Below the pieces are notes generated by a model. The model was given only the letters and a program-made list of their open reading frames with translations, did no database searches and was not told where the DNA came from. From positions 310,001-374,000 of the forward strand of contig OY282386.1 in NCBI GenBank assembly GCA_958295945.1: a DNA stretch of 64,000 nt. Reading direction: 5' to 3'. This document shows positions 16,829-25,935 of the stretch, piece by piece; position 1 is the first letter of the stretch; the number at the start of each line of letters is the position of its first letter. The stretch is from Candidatus Poribacteria bacterium (GTDB lineage: Bacteria > Poribacteria > WGA-4E > WGA-3G). Both the position numbers and the translations under genes were made by a program.

Positions 16829-18284
16829 CAATACCTTCGCCAATTATCCTGGGCTTAGATCGGTTTGCGTCCAATGAATAGCACCGATTGAACCCAGATG
16901 TTCAGTGATTTTCTCAATAACAATTGGTTCAGGTTTTTGCGGAAGCATTTTTAATATTTCGTCTTTATATTTCAACCCCCTATAGTGTGATTTCAGATCT
17001 ATAACACTATAGAGTGTCCTCTCACCACGGAATGTTTTGATGAGTTTCGCACTGACATTTACCATAAACATTGATAGATTTGCTGCAGTGTTCACGGGTA
17101 TTTCGTTGACATTCATAGCATCTTGCAATCCCCAATATTGTTTTGCATCCCGGAAGTTGAACTCGATTTGGAAACGAAGGGAATAATAGTCAATCATCTT
17201 TTCTGCGTCTAATGCTAAATCAGAGCTAAACAATAGGATGTGTGATTGCCGTTTTGTTTTCAAGTTTGTCTTGAGGAGGCAAACGATGTTTAGAAGTTCT
17301 GGGAACTTTCGGTTTCGCATGTGTCCTTGATAGATTTCGGTTCTGATATTTCCATCGGTTTGGATAGAGATGCGGTATTTCGGATCAATCTGTTGTGGGT
17401 TGAACCTTTCCCCGTAGAGCTGTGGGCGTCCGGGGCCTTCTTTTTCGTCTGTCGGTTGCCAAAACAGTGCGGCATCCGAGCGAAGTTTTGAGATGAGATG
17501 GAGATCACATTGTCTTGTCATTTGTAGTGCGTTATTATGTCCAAAATATCCATCAAGCACTAAATACCGGAGTTGGATCGAACCTCCGACTTTTGCCAGT
17601 AGTCCTTTGATCATCGTTTGAAGTTGTTTCAAAACACCGATAATCACGACATCGGTTTTATCTCGGTTTTTGCTCCCTTTTGGGCGTCCGCGCGGGCGTT
17701 TCAAGGGTTCCTTTGGGGTAGCATCTTGTTTGGAAGCTGAAGCCGATGATGTGTCATCTCGGACGATTTGTTCTATAGCCATTGGATAAGAACGCCGTTC
17801 ATTGACACTCACTAAGGACACGGCTAAGAATGACAAACTTGGGATCGCTTTGCCGTGTGTTGAAGAAAAGAAACGGTCTAAACCAAAAGTCTTCAAACCA
17901 GTTTTTGGCTTGATTGTTTCGTCTCCTGCGATGATAAACTCGCTTTCACGATCAAGGAGGTGTGTGCGAAAAAACACCCAGAAGAGGGTCGGCCAAGGCA
18001 GCACCGTGTTGAAAAAGCGTTGAAGTGTGCGGTAGCTACCGCCTTTTGATGTCCAACGAGAGATATTTAACATGGTGACCCGTCCTGTCATCGCAAGCAC
18101 TGCGAATACAATACGCGATAATTGGCGTCCTGTCGTTGTAGATAAATGTGGTATAAAAACTGCAAAAAGTGCTATAATTTCTTGCATGGGCGATTGTCCT
18201 TTCAAAGTTATTTCTTAATATAATATTTGTATAACTTTAGGACATTTGCCCAATTTATTCAACTATTTTTTGGCGAAGGTATTG
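16829..18284 (-). mobile_element. IS4-family insertion sequence, copy A (complete)
   Basis: 1456 bp bounded by terminal inverted repeats CAATACCTTCGCCAA (16829) and TTGGCGAAGGTATTG (ending 18284). ATATAT is present at both outer sides (before 16829 and from 18285), a possible target duplication in an AT repeat. It contains one transposase gene and shares ends with copies at 30881 and 41644. Confidence 0.92.
16844..18187 (-). CDS. IS4-family transposase, copy A
   Basis: DDE transposase of about 447 residues. Visible are 'GDETIKP' (first Asp), 'LVLDGYFGHNN' (second Asp) and the IS4 hallmark Y-(2)-R-(3)-E-(6)-K in 'YSLRFQIEFNFRDAK'. ATG 18187 follows AAAGGACA; a TTG 18 nt earlier would also be in frame. 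The reading frame is intact, so it may still be active. The C-terminal segment (around 'IKTFRGERTLYSVIDL') differs sharply from copies B and C. Confidence 0.9.
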   Translation of the reverse strand: MQEIIALFAVFIPHLSTTTGRQLSRIVFAVLAMTGRVTMLNISRWTSKGGSYRTLQRFFNTVLPWPTLFWVFFRTHLLDRESEFIIAGDETIKPKTGLKTFGLDRFFSSTHGKAIPSLSFLAVSLVSVNERRSYPMAIEQIVRDDTSSASASKQDATPKEPLKRPRGRPKGSKNRDKTDVVIIGVLKQLQTMIKGLLAKVGGSIQLRYLVLDGYFGHNNALQMTRQCDLHLISKLRSDAALFWQPTDEKEGPGRPQLYGERFNPQQIDPKYRISIQTDGNIRTEIYQGHMRNRKFPELLNIVCLLKTNLKTKRQSHILLFSSDLALDAEKMIDYYSLRFQIEFNFRDAKQYWGLQDAMNVNEIPVNTAANLSMFMVNVSAKLIKTFRGERTLYSVIDLKSHYRGLKYKDEILKMLPQKPEPIVIEKITEHLGSIGAIHWTQTDLSPG

Positions 18285-18458
18285 ATATATACGTTGCTTT
18301 GGATGCACTTTTTGATATATGACATCATGATTTATGAGCAAATACATAATGTGGGTTTGCCATCTGGATTAAACACCGAACATAAATACACGTCATAATA
18401 TAGTATCAAATCTAACAACTCTCCGAATGAAAATTTAATCGCGGAAAGGATTCTTACC

Positions 18459-20225
18459 ATTCGTAGTCTACTTGGTCTAAAAAAATACGTCAAACGCTAT
18501 CGTTATCAGATTCTGTTTAGTTTCATTCTTGTGCTGATAACCAATGGACTCTTGTTGATTAGTCCTAAGATTTTGCAAGTCTTTATTGATGAGATGAACG
18601 AAGCGAAAAATGACACCAACTTGTCAGTCATTAAAGGCCGGACTTTGTTTTTTGCTATGCTTATATTCGGTGTTGCACTTGTTGGTGGTGTTTTGCGATT
18701 TGCACAACGACGTATCATACAAGGTGTGGCACGGCACACAGAATTCCAACTGCGTGCTGACTTTTTTTCCCATCTTCAAAAACTCTCCGCAACTTATTAC
18801 GATAATGTCAGAACAGGTGATTTGATGACTCGTGCAACGAGTGATCTGAACGCTATTAGAATGGTGCTGAGCAGTGCAATTATGTATACTGCTGATGCAA
18901 TTGTATTCTTTGGTTTAGCATTGTTCATCATGTTACGGATTGATCCAACGCTGACACTTATTGCTTTGATACCTTATCCTATTCTCGCAATAATTATACG
19001 TTTACTTGGAAAGCATATTTATACCTTATATGAAAAAATCCAAGAAGGTTTTTCAACGATGAATACTAAGGTACAAGAGAATTTGTCTGGTGTTCGTGTT
19101 GTCAAAGCATATACACTTGAAGCAAGTGAGATAGAACATTTCAATGAACTAAACCAAGATTTTGTCAATCGTAATCACAAACGAATTAGATTTATGTCAT
19201 TCTTCTTTCCACTTTTCAATTTTTTGCCTGGTATCAGTGGTGTAGTGCTTTTATGGCTTGGTGGCATACATGTAATTGAAGGTGTAATCAGTCTGGGTGA
19301 ATTTGTAGCATTCTTGGCATATCTAATGATGCTTAGACGACCGATAATCACACTCGGTTTTATAGTTAACACATTTGAACGTGGCGCAGCATCAATGGAT
19401 CGTATCAACGAAATCCTCAGTGAAAAACCTGAAATCTATGATGATGACGATCATGTCAAATGGAATGTGAAAAGCATCAATGGAGAAATAGAAATAAAAG
19501 ACCTAAATTTTGCCTATTCAGATGGAGTCGATGTGTTAAGAAACGTAAATTTGACGATAGAACAAGGTAAAACACTTGCTATTGTTGGCGGTACAGGTTC
19601 AGGAAAGTCTACACTTGTTAGTCTTATTCCACGAATTCGTCAAGCTGACCGTGGCTCGATCTTTATTGATGGCGTTGATATCCAAGATATACCATTAAAC
19701 GTTCTCCGTTCAAATATTGGTTTTGTTGAACAGGAACCTTTTCTGTTCTCAGATTACTTACGGAATAATATCGCCTATGGCGTTGCAGATCCGAATGATG
19801 AAGAAATCAGACAAGCAGCACACAATGCTGATCTACTATCTCAAATTGAGGAATTCCCTGATGGATTGCGGACGTTTCTCGGAGAACGCGGAATTACCAT
19901 TTCAGGTGGTCAACGGCAAAGAAGTGCACTTGCTCGTGCTATTATCATAAAACCGAAAATACTTATACTTGATGATGCATTTGCAAATGTAGATACACAA
20001 ACTGAAGATACAATACTTGAAAGACTTGATGATATTATGAAAGACAAGACGACCATTATTATTTCTCACCGAATATCCACGGTTAAAGCAGCGGATCATA
20101 TTATCGTGTTGAACGATGGGAGTATTGTCGAATCGGGAACACATGATCAATTGCTCAATCAGAATGGCATTTATGCAGGAATCTATGAAACACAACTCCT
20201 ACAAGATGAACTTGAAGAACTTTAG
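18459..20225 (+). CDS. ABC exporter half-transporter, subunit 1 (degenerate-site NBD), apparent ATT start
   Basis: Six-helix membrane domain followed by an ATPase domain: Walker A 'GGTGSGKST', signature 'ISGGQRQR', and Walker B 'ILILDDAFANVD', in which the catalytic Glu is Asp. The latter is typical of the degenerate half of heterodimeric exporters such as TM287/288. No ATG, GTG or TTG is in frame between the upstream stop (18396) and GTG 18531, yet translation from ATT 18459 gives 'RSLLGLKKYVKRYRYQILF', the expected start of the first helix, with GGAAAGGA 8 nt before it. Starting at GTG 18531 would remove part of helix 1. It is followed after 14 nt by its partner. Substrate unknown (drug, lipid or peptide). 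Confidence 0.8.
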   Translation: MRSLLGLKKYVKRYRYQILFSFILVLITNGLLLISPKILQVFIDEMNEAKNDTNLSVIKGRTLFFAMLIFGVALVGGVLRFAQRRIIQGVARHTEFQLRADFFSHLQKLSATYYDNVRTGDLMTRATSDLNAIRMVLSSAIMYTADAIVFFGLALFIMLRIDPTLTLIALIPYPILAIIIRLLGKHIYTLYEKIQEGFSTMNTKVQENLSGVRVVKAYTLEASEIEHFNELNQDFVNRNHKRIRFMSFFFPLFNFLPGISGVVLLWLGGIHVIEGVISLGEFVAFLAYLMMLRRPIITLGFIVNTFERGAASMDRINEILSEKPEIYDDDDHVKWNVKSINGEIEIKDLNFAYSDGVDVLRNVNLTIEQGKTLAIVGGTGSGKSTLVSLIPRIRQADRGSIFIDGVDIQDIPLNVLRSNIGFVEQEPFLFSDYLRNNIAYGVADPNDEEIRQAAHNADLLSQIEEFPDGLRTFLGERGITISGGQRQRSALARAIIIKPKILILDDAFANVDTQTEDTILERLDDIMKDKTTIIISHRISTVKAADHIIVLNDGSIVESGTHDQLLNQNGIYAGIYETQLLQDELEEL

Positions 20226-20239
20226 AGAGGGACACAGAT

Positions 20240-22045
20240 ATGTTTGGTATGGGTAGCAACCTATATGAATATAGCGATGAAGAGGATGATCTTGGTAAGG
20301 TATATGACCGAGTATTGATGAAACGTCTCATCTCTTATCTCAAACCTTACAAGTTTCAGTTGACAGTTATTGTCGTTCTTATGATAGGTACGACCCTATC
20401 GCGTCTTGTTGGACCTATTCTCCTACAGATAGGAATTGATGATTATATTACCCCAGGTAAATTGGATGGTTTGAGACTCATTGCTGGTTTTCTTGTCCTA
20501 AGTTTGTTTGGGGAGTTTGTATTTTCATATTTTGAAGAATATCGTTTACTGATAATTGGACAAAATGTGATGCACGATCTTAGGAAGAATCTCTTTTCAC
20601 ACTTGCAACGTTTAGATGTTCAGTATTTTGACAAGAATCCAGTGGGAAGACTGATGACACGTGTGATGGGGGATGTGCAAGTTCTGGACGAACTCTTTAC
20701 AGCGGGGGTCATCACAGTCTTTGGCAATCTGTTGAGTATACTGGGTATAGTGGTGGTGATGTTAGCCTACAACTGGAAAGTCGCACTTGTTACGTTCACA
20801 GTGATTCCAATTATCTTTATTGCAACACTTGTCTACCAAATTTATTCACGACGTGCTTTTCGTGAGCAGCGCAAACAACTTGCACGTATCAATGCGTTTT
20901 TACAGGAAAATATTGTTGGCATGACAACGATGAAGTTGTTCGCACAAGAAACGCGAAGTTACCATCGGTTTAATGAACGAAACCGGAGATATCTCGCAGC
21001 TAATCTAAAAAGTATCTTCTACTTTTCTATTTTCCATCCGTTGATTGAGGTGACAGCATCCCTTGCCACCGCAGTGATAATCTGGTATGGTGGTGAGCAG
21101 CTTGTTCAGGATGCATTAGACTTTGGTGAGTTAGTTCTATTTATACGTTTAGCGGAACGTTTGTTTTGGCCAATTCGTGAGTTGAGCGAGAAATATACTA
21201 TCTTTCAAAATGCAATGGCATCATCAGAACGAATATTCCATTTGCTTGACACCGAACCTTCTATTGAATCCACTGTTGACAAAAGTGGTAAAGAGACTTT
21301 GAAAGGTGAGATTGAATTTCGGAATGTATGGTTTGCATACAATGATGAGGATTATGTTCTGAAAGATGTGTCATTCAAGGTTGCACCTGGAGAAAAGGTT
21401 GCACTTGTAGGTCATACTGGGGCAGGAAAAACATCTATCATCAATCTTCTCTGTAGATTTTATGATATCAACAAAGGAGAGATACTTATTGATGGTGTGG
21501 ACATTAGAAAAATGAACATTGAAGAATTGCGCAAGGCAATTAGCATCGTACAACAGAATATCTTTCTTTTTTCCGATTCAATTGAACATAATATTAGTCT
21601 CAGAAATGAATCTATCTCTTCTCAACAGATTAAGCAATCATCTAAAGATGTTCATTTAGACCGATTTGTCCAAAAAATGCCGGACAACTATGATACAGAA
21701 CTGAAAGAGGATGGTGTAGGTTTATCAGTAGGACAAAAGCAGTTAGTTGCTTTTGCACGTGCATTGGCATCTGATCCGAGTGTACTCATCCTTGACGAAG
21801 CGACCTCAAGTGTAGATACGGAAACTGAAATCTTGATTGAAGATGCACTCAGTCGTTTGATGGAAGATAGGACCTCTGTGGTAATTGCACATCGCCTGTC
21901 TACGATCCAAAATGCGGATAAGATTATTGTATTGCATCGAGGTGAAATACGAGAATCAGGGACGCACAACCAATTGCTGCAGAAAAACGGCATCTATTAT
22001 CGTTTATATCAATTGCAATATAAGGGTCAAGAAGGTAGAAAGTAA
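20240..22045 (+). CDS. ABC exporter half-transporter, subunit 2 (catalytic-site NBD)
   Basis: 601 residues: a cytoplasmic N-terminal extension rich in Asp/Glu, six membrane helices, then an ATPase domain with Walker A 'GHTGAGKTS', canonical Walker B 'ILILDEATSSVD' split by residue type from 'VLILDEATSSVD', and a non-canonical signature 'LSVGQKQL' (the family has LSGGQ). Together with subunit 1 this gives one good and one degenerate ATP site, the pattern of heterodimeric exporters. Start ATG 20240 has AGAGAGGG upstream. An IS1595 element begins 46 nt after the stop codon. Confidence 0.9.
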   Translation: MFGMGSNLYEYSDEEDDLGKVYDRVLMKRLISYLKPYKFQLTVIVVLMIGTTLSRLVGPILLQIGIDDYITPGKLDGLRLIAGFLVLSLFGEFVFSYFEEYRLLIIGQNVMHDLRKNLFSHLQRLDVQYFDKNPVGRLMTRVMGDVQVLDELFTAGVITVFGNLLSILGIVVVMLAYNWKVALVTFTVIPIIFIATLVYQIYSRRAFREQRKQLARINAFLQENIVGMTTMKLFAQETRSYHRFNERNRRYLAANLKSIFYFSIFHPLIEVTASLATAVIIWYGGEQLVQDALDFGELVLFIRLAERLFWPIRELSEKYTIFQNAMASSERIFHLLDTEPSIESTVDKSGKETLKGEIEFRNVWFAYNDEDYVLKDVSFKVAPGEKVALVGHTGAGKTSIINLLCRFYDINKGEILIDGVDIRKMNIEELRKAISIVQQNIFLFSDSIEHNISLRNESISSQQIKQSSKDVHLDRFVQKMPDNYDTELKEDGVGLSVGQKQLVAFARALASDPSVLILDEATSSVDTETEILIEDALSRLMEDRTSVVIAHRLSTIQNADKIIVLHRGEIRESGTHNQLLQKNGIYYRLYQLQYKGQEGRK

Positions 22046-22137
22046 CTGTGAGTTTGTTCATATTGATTTTCGCAATTCTCTCATCATTTTCTTTCGGAAT
22101 AAGTCGTTTTGGACTTGAGAAGATTTATAAATTGACC

Positions 22138-23013
22138 TTATTCCATACTCTCTGTCCGAAACTTGTCAAAGATGTTCGTTCCTCTGTAGTTGTCCTTGTA
22201 GCACGCTTCTGCGAGGGACAGTGGCGTGTAACCTGTTGAATAATGATGATGTGAGCCATACCATGCACGTTTAACGAAAGACCAGAAACCTTCTATCGTA
22301 TTGGTATGTACCCCATCAGCTTCCCACTTCTCACTCCGATTGATTGTTTCATGTTCCATCTCTTTACCGATGTCGTTGTCCCCTTTAAACTGGTCGGTAT
22401 AGAGTTTAGCATCTTCGGTGTTGACACCCCTCTTTATGAAGTCAGCGATTGTCTCACCAGTCATATCTGAAACAAGTTCTGCTACGACTTTCCCACCGCG
22501 CGCAACAGCACCAATAACAGCATCCTTCGCTGTGCCACGCCCACGCTTACGGGGGACACCTTTTTCTTTGTCGTAGTCTTTCCTGCGTTTACCACCGATA
22601 TAGGTTTCGTCTGCCTCAATGATACCTTGTCCAAGGACATTATCCTTTCCCATTTCAGCACGTATACGCATCATTGGACGCCAAGCTGCCTTCTGTTTCA
22701 TTCCTAAATCCCGTGCGAGTTGACAACTTGACAGACTTTTCTTTGCGTTTGTCATCAACGAGATCGCAAGAAACCCTTTCTGAAGTGCGATCTTCGTTCC
22801 TTGAAAGATTGTGCCAGATGTCCTCTTGAAGGTGCTATGGCAATCGTGGCAATTCCAGCGTCCAATACGCCCCATAGCGTTTTCGTTACGTCTTTTGACA
22901 GATGTAGACTCACAATGTGGACATTGTGGTGATCCTTTCCATCTAAGACGCTCTAAATGTGCGATACACGCCTCTTGATCAGGAAACATTTCCATGACCT
23001 GTATTAGATCCAT
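22138..23013 (-). CDS. IS1595-family (ISXO2-like) transposase
   Basis: 291 residues. An N-terminal zinc ribbon is formed by CPHC (31-34) and CHDC (54-57). The catalytic domain has 'IEADETYIGGKRRK' (first Asp), 'LYTDQFKGDND' and 'HTNTIEGFWSFVKR', the N/H-E variant typical of ISXO2/IS1595. AAGGAGTATTCTG precedes ATG 23013. The frame is intact. A long hairpin lies directly upstream in the untranslated leader. Confidence 0.92.
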   Translation of the reverse strand: MDLIQVMEMFPDQEACIAHLERLRWKGSPQCPHCESTSVKRRNENAMGRIGRWNCHDCHSTFKRTSGTIFQGTKIALQKGFLAISLMTNAKKSLSSCQLARDLGMKQKAAWRPMMRIRAEMGKDNVLGQGIIEADETYIGGKRRKDYDKEKGVPRKRGRGTAKDAVIGAVARGGKVVAELVSDMTGETIADFIKRGVNTEDAKLYTDQFKGDNDIGKEMEHETINRSEKWEADGVHTNTIEGFWSFVKRAWYGSHHHYSTGYTPLSLAEACYKDNYRGTNIFDKFRTESME

Positions 23014-23031
23014 CAGAATACTCCTTATTTG

Positions 23032-23106
23032 GAGTTGCTTTTTCTGATGGATTCTGATACGATAATTAGATAAGCAAGAACATCAGAAAAGCAACTCGCT
23101 TTTTTG
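23032..23106. promoter_or_regulatory. Long hairpin in the leader of the IS1595 transposase gene
   Basis: GAGTTGCTTTTTCTGATG (23032-23049) pairs with CATCAGAAAAGCAACTC (23081-23097), one bulged base, loop about 31 nt. On the plus strand it is followed by GCTTTTTTG and forms a rho-independent terminator; on the minus strand it lies just before the transposase ribosome site. Confidence 0.7.
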
Positions 23107-23111
23107 TGTTC

Positions 23112-23137
23112 AGTTAGGGGGTAAATACCCCCTAACT
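23112..23137. terminator. Perfect 12-bp stem hairpin inside the IS1595 element
   Basis: AGTTAGGGGGTA pairs with TACCCCCTAACT across a two-base AA loop. No U-tract follows. It may block transcription entering the element or simply be structural. Confidence 0.6.
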
Positions 23138-23258
23138 TCTTATCTATATTATACTATATAAACTCTGTCTACACAAGGGTTTATTACACTCTTTTAAACA
23201 TTTTTATTCAAGTCCAAAACGACTAATTCCGAAATATTATAAGTATCAAATTAGGGGA

Positions 23259-23350
23259 GGGTACTAAAAAAGTGACCATCGGCAAATTTGACTGAATTGT
23301 GTAGGCATAGGAGTCATCGGCTGTTTGCGTTTTTCAGAATTTTAGTACCC
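23259..23350. repeat. Inverted repeat in a 470-bp gene-free stretch
   Basis: GGGTACTAAAA (23259-23269) pairs with TTTTAGTACCC (23340-23350), with about 70 nt between. The gene-free stretch 23235-23705 shows nothing else that I can support; the repeat could be a small non-autonomous element. Confidence 0.5.
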
Positions 23351-23705
23351 ACCCTATAGTGAGAAACAGAGAAATGGATACAGAAATGAATGACCGAAAA
23401 TCCGCACAATTTCAAATAATGTTGCCAATATTAAGATAAAACGCAATAATATCTCATTTTATGCACCCTTTTACCCCTAAAACTGTGTCATTAGTTATAC
23501 AGGGTATAAAACTTTTTCGTGAATCCAAAACGAAAATTGTAAGAACCTTTAATATTGTTTTCGCTTGTGTTTATTTCGCATGCTGCTACCGCATGTATCT
23601 TATGCGAATTATACAGATGACAGAATTAACCTAATTGTAGCATGAAATGAGGTGTTTTGTGTAGCATTTAAGTTTGCACCTTACACACAAAAAGAAGATT
23701 TTAAA

Positions 23706-24530
23706 GTGAAATTTCAAGTTTTTCTAATTGCAACCGCAATAACTTTCCTGACTTTACTCAGTTTTGCCGGTAAAAGCCCTGCCCTTGAAATAGAGGAAGT
23801 GCGTCCCTTTTATTGGGGTTATGACCTTTATGAATATGGTGGTAGTAATGGTGTATCCCACTACGCTTACGCTAAAACCGACAAACCATATTATGTCGTT
23901 CAATGGTATGTTAACGGAGTTTACGTTGGGTATTCACCTGGGGCTAATGAAGGCGAGGAAAACGGTCCGACAGAAGCCTCTTGTTATTTTGAAGTAGGAA
24001 CAGGGACCATTTCAGGCACAACTTATACGATCACTGCAATAGCAACGGATCAAGAGAATCATAATGATGACCTCTCGGACACCGATTCTTATGAGGTGAC
24101 GGTCTATAAACCCATCACTAAAACGGATCCAACCCCTAAAATGCTTGATGACGTGTACGGACGCGCAGAACTTTCAAGGCACTATAGAAACGGCAACGAT
24201 GTCATTATGGACTACTATGTCACTGTATATTATCACGGGGATGAAGAAGTAGAATATCGCGTGACCACCGAAAACAAAAACACTGTTGACACACCGAACG
24301 GTCTCATAACCGTACACGGTCCTGACCCATCAGGAGAAATAGGATATGACGAGGATGACCCCGATCTTCAACGGGGGTTTCCTGATTCGGGCTCCATCAC
24401 AAATTCTTCCCTTGGAACTGGGAATTTTGGTATAGAATATAGATGTGAGGCATACGTCCGGATCACAGTGGGTGCGACTCCAAAGAGAGATTGGCATTTT
24501 ATAAATAATCTATGGTTGTATCGTGAGTAA
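23706..24530 (+). CDS. Exported protein of unknown function
   Basis: 274 residues from GTG 23706, which puts a signal peptide at the N terminus ('KFQVFLIATAITFLTLL', cleavage near 'KSPALE'). The mature part is rich in Tyr, Asp and beta-forming stretches; residues about 45-140 ('WYVNGVYVGYSPG', 'TYTITAIATDQENHND') look like an Ig-like or fibronectin-like sandwich. No catalytic motif is seen. Upstream TTG/ATG-like starts would place charged residues before the signal. It is followed by a hairpin and a second exported gene. Confidence 0.65.
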   Translation: MKFQVFLIATAITFLTLLSFAGKSPALEIEEVRPFYWGYDLYEYGGSNGVSHYAYAKTDKPYYVVQWYVNGVYVGYSPGANEGEENGPTEASCYFEVGTGTISGTTYTITAIATDQENHNDDLSDTDSYEVTVYKPITKTDPTPKMLDDVYGRAELSRHYRNGNDVIMDYYVTVYYHGDEEVEYRVTTENKNTVDTPNGLITVHGPDPSGEIGYDEDDPDLQRGFPDSGSITNSSLGTGNFGIEYRCEAYVRITVGATPKRDWHFINNLWLYRE

Positions 24531-24548
24531 AATCCATAAAGTTTTTTG

Positions 24549-24570
24549 GGAAGGGGAATGTTCCCCTTCC
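24549..24570. repeat. Stable hairpin between two exported-protein genes
   Basis: GGAAGGGGAA pairs perfectly with TTCCCCTTCC across a TG loop. No U-tract follows on either strand, so it may be an RNA-processing or stabilising element rather than a terminator. Confidence 0.6.
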
Positions 24571-24602
24571 AAGAAACTCACTAACAAGAGAAGGAGATTA
24601 TA

Positions 24603-25658
24603 ATGCGTTTTTGGATGTCTATAAGTTTGTGCTTTGTGCTACTTCTATTTTCCACGGCGGCCTCTGCAAAAATCGCTTTTTATTCCAAGCGTGATGGCAT
24701 TGGTGGTATTTATGTCATGGACGACGATGGCAGTAATATCAAGTTACTCACCGATACACTAAACCCAAGGAGCCCGCGCTGGTCTCCAAATGGAAAACAG
24801 ATCGTGTTTAGTAGACTTAAGGATCCAAAAAATACAGAGCAATGGTATATTTTTCTGATGAATGCAGATGGTAGCAATGTCCGACAACTCACCGCGAACG
24901 CAGATACCTATCGAGATGCTCACCCCTCATTTTCACCAGATGGAAAGTCTATCATATTTAAACGACTTAAAAGAAAGGAGAATGAATACATACCCAGCGT
25001 CTGCGTGATGAACCTTGCGAATAGTAGAATTAAAAAGATCTCAGATCTCGGTGTGAACCACCCCGAATGGTCTCCGGATGGTAAAAAGATTGCGTTTTCA
25101 AACGTTTCTACTATTGGCAAAAGTGCGGCTAATCTTTGGATAATGGCGGCTGATGGTGGTAACCCACGCGAACTGCTACCACCAGAACCACCCCCACCTA
25201 TTGGGCAGTTGATTATTGATAGATTTAAACCGAAATGGTCAATGGACGGTAAAAAGATATTATATACAGAATACCGACAGAAACCCGCAGAAATAGACGG
25301 TGTCGTCCGTCTTCTCCCGCAAGGTTATTACTATTACATTTACGATTTCACCCGCAGACAATCGCGACGGCTAAATATACCAAAAGATTATAGAAGTGCA
25401 GGCATTAACTGGATGGACAACGACAAATCTATTGTTTTCAGTGCGGCTAAAACAAAGTTAAATGAACCAATACAAGGACCATCGCCACCTTTCAATACCT
25501 ATAAATATCATATCGCTACCACTAAAATAACGCGTTTGACGGAACATCCGGGTGTGGATTACGCGTTTGATTGGATCAGTGATGATGTGTTATCCGTGAC
25601 ACCACACGGCAAAAAAAAAGTAACGTGGGGGATACTGAAACAATCGGGCAGTAAGTAA
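24603..25658 (+). CDS. Exported TolB-like beta-propeller (PD40 repeats)
   Basis: 351 residues with a signal peptide ending 'STAASA|KIAF'. WD40-like PD40 blades repeat the pattern 'PRWSPNGKQIVFSR', 'PSFSPDGKSIIFKR', 'PEWSPDGKKIAFSN' and 'PKWSMDGKKILYTE', about six blades. It is shorter than true TolB and lacks its N-terminal domain; no tol/pal genes are nearby. A periplasmic scaffold or binding role is likely. AGAAGGAGATTATA precedes the ATG. The 3' flank is a mobile-element remnant. Confidence 0.85.
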   Translation: MRFWMSISLCFVLLLFSTAASAKIAFYSKRDGIGGIYVMDDDGSNIKLLTDTLNPRSPRWSPNGKQIVFSRLKDPKNTEQWYIFLMNADGSNVRQLTANADTYRDAHPSFSPDGKSIIFKRLKRKENEYIPSVCVMNLANSRIKKISDLGVNHPEWSPDGKKIAFSNVSTIGKSAANLWIMAADGGNPRELLPPEPPPPIGQLIIDRFKPKWSMDGKKILYTEYRQKPAEIDGVVRLLPQGYYYYIYDFTRRQSRRLNIPKDYRSAGINWMDNDKSIVFSAAKTKLNEPIQGPSPPFNTYKYHIATTKITRLTEHPGVDYAFDWISDDVLSVTPHGKKKVTWGILKQSGSK

Positions 25659-25692
25659 TAATACCATTTCTAATTAAGAACATACCATAAAG

Positions 25693-25935
25693 AAACGGAA
25701 TTAGTCGTTTTGGACTTGAATAAAAATGTTTAAAAAAGTGTAATAAACCCTTGTATAGACAGAGTTTATATGGTATAATATATATAATCAACCAGATACA
25801 CGCCACTGTATCTCGCAGAGGCATGCTATAAGGACAACTACAGAGGGACGAATATCTTCGACAAGTTTCTTACAGAGAGTATGGAATAAGATCAATTTAT
25901 AAATCTTCTCAAGTCCAAAACGACTAATTTCGTTT
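25693..25935. mobile_element. MITE-like, internally deleted derivative of the IS1595 element
   Basis: 243 bp with both ends matching the IS1595 copy at 22092-23234, in opposite orientation. It keeps the right end of the full element on its left side, then jumps to the last 30 codons of the transposase ('YTPLYLAEACYKDNYRG' is readable on the plus strand to a stop near 25889) and the other inverted repeat. It cannot encode a transposase and could only move in trans. Confidence 0.85.

Larger units (their letters stand above)
22092..23234 (-). mobile_element. IS1595-family insertion sequence (complete)
   Basis: About 1143 bp with 27-bp inverted repeats beginning TTTCGGAATAAGTCGTTTTG on the left (22092) and the complementary end at 23208-23234. 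No clear 8-bp target duplication is visible. A shortened relative lies at 25693-25935. Confidence 0.85.

Noticed and set aside
18531-20225. GTG 18531 as the start of ABC subunit 1
   Set aside because: It would cut off the conserved N terminus and part of the first membrane helix, and it has no ribosome site.
22048-22239. Small gene after ABC subunit 2
   Set aside because: The frame crosses the inverted repeat of the IS1595 element and runs antisense to its transposase.
24549-24570. Rho-independent terminator after the exported protein gene
   Set aside because: The stem is strong, but no U-tract follows on either strand.
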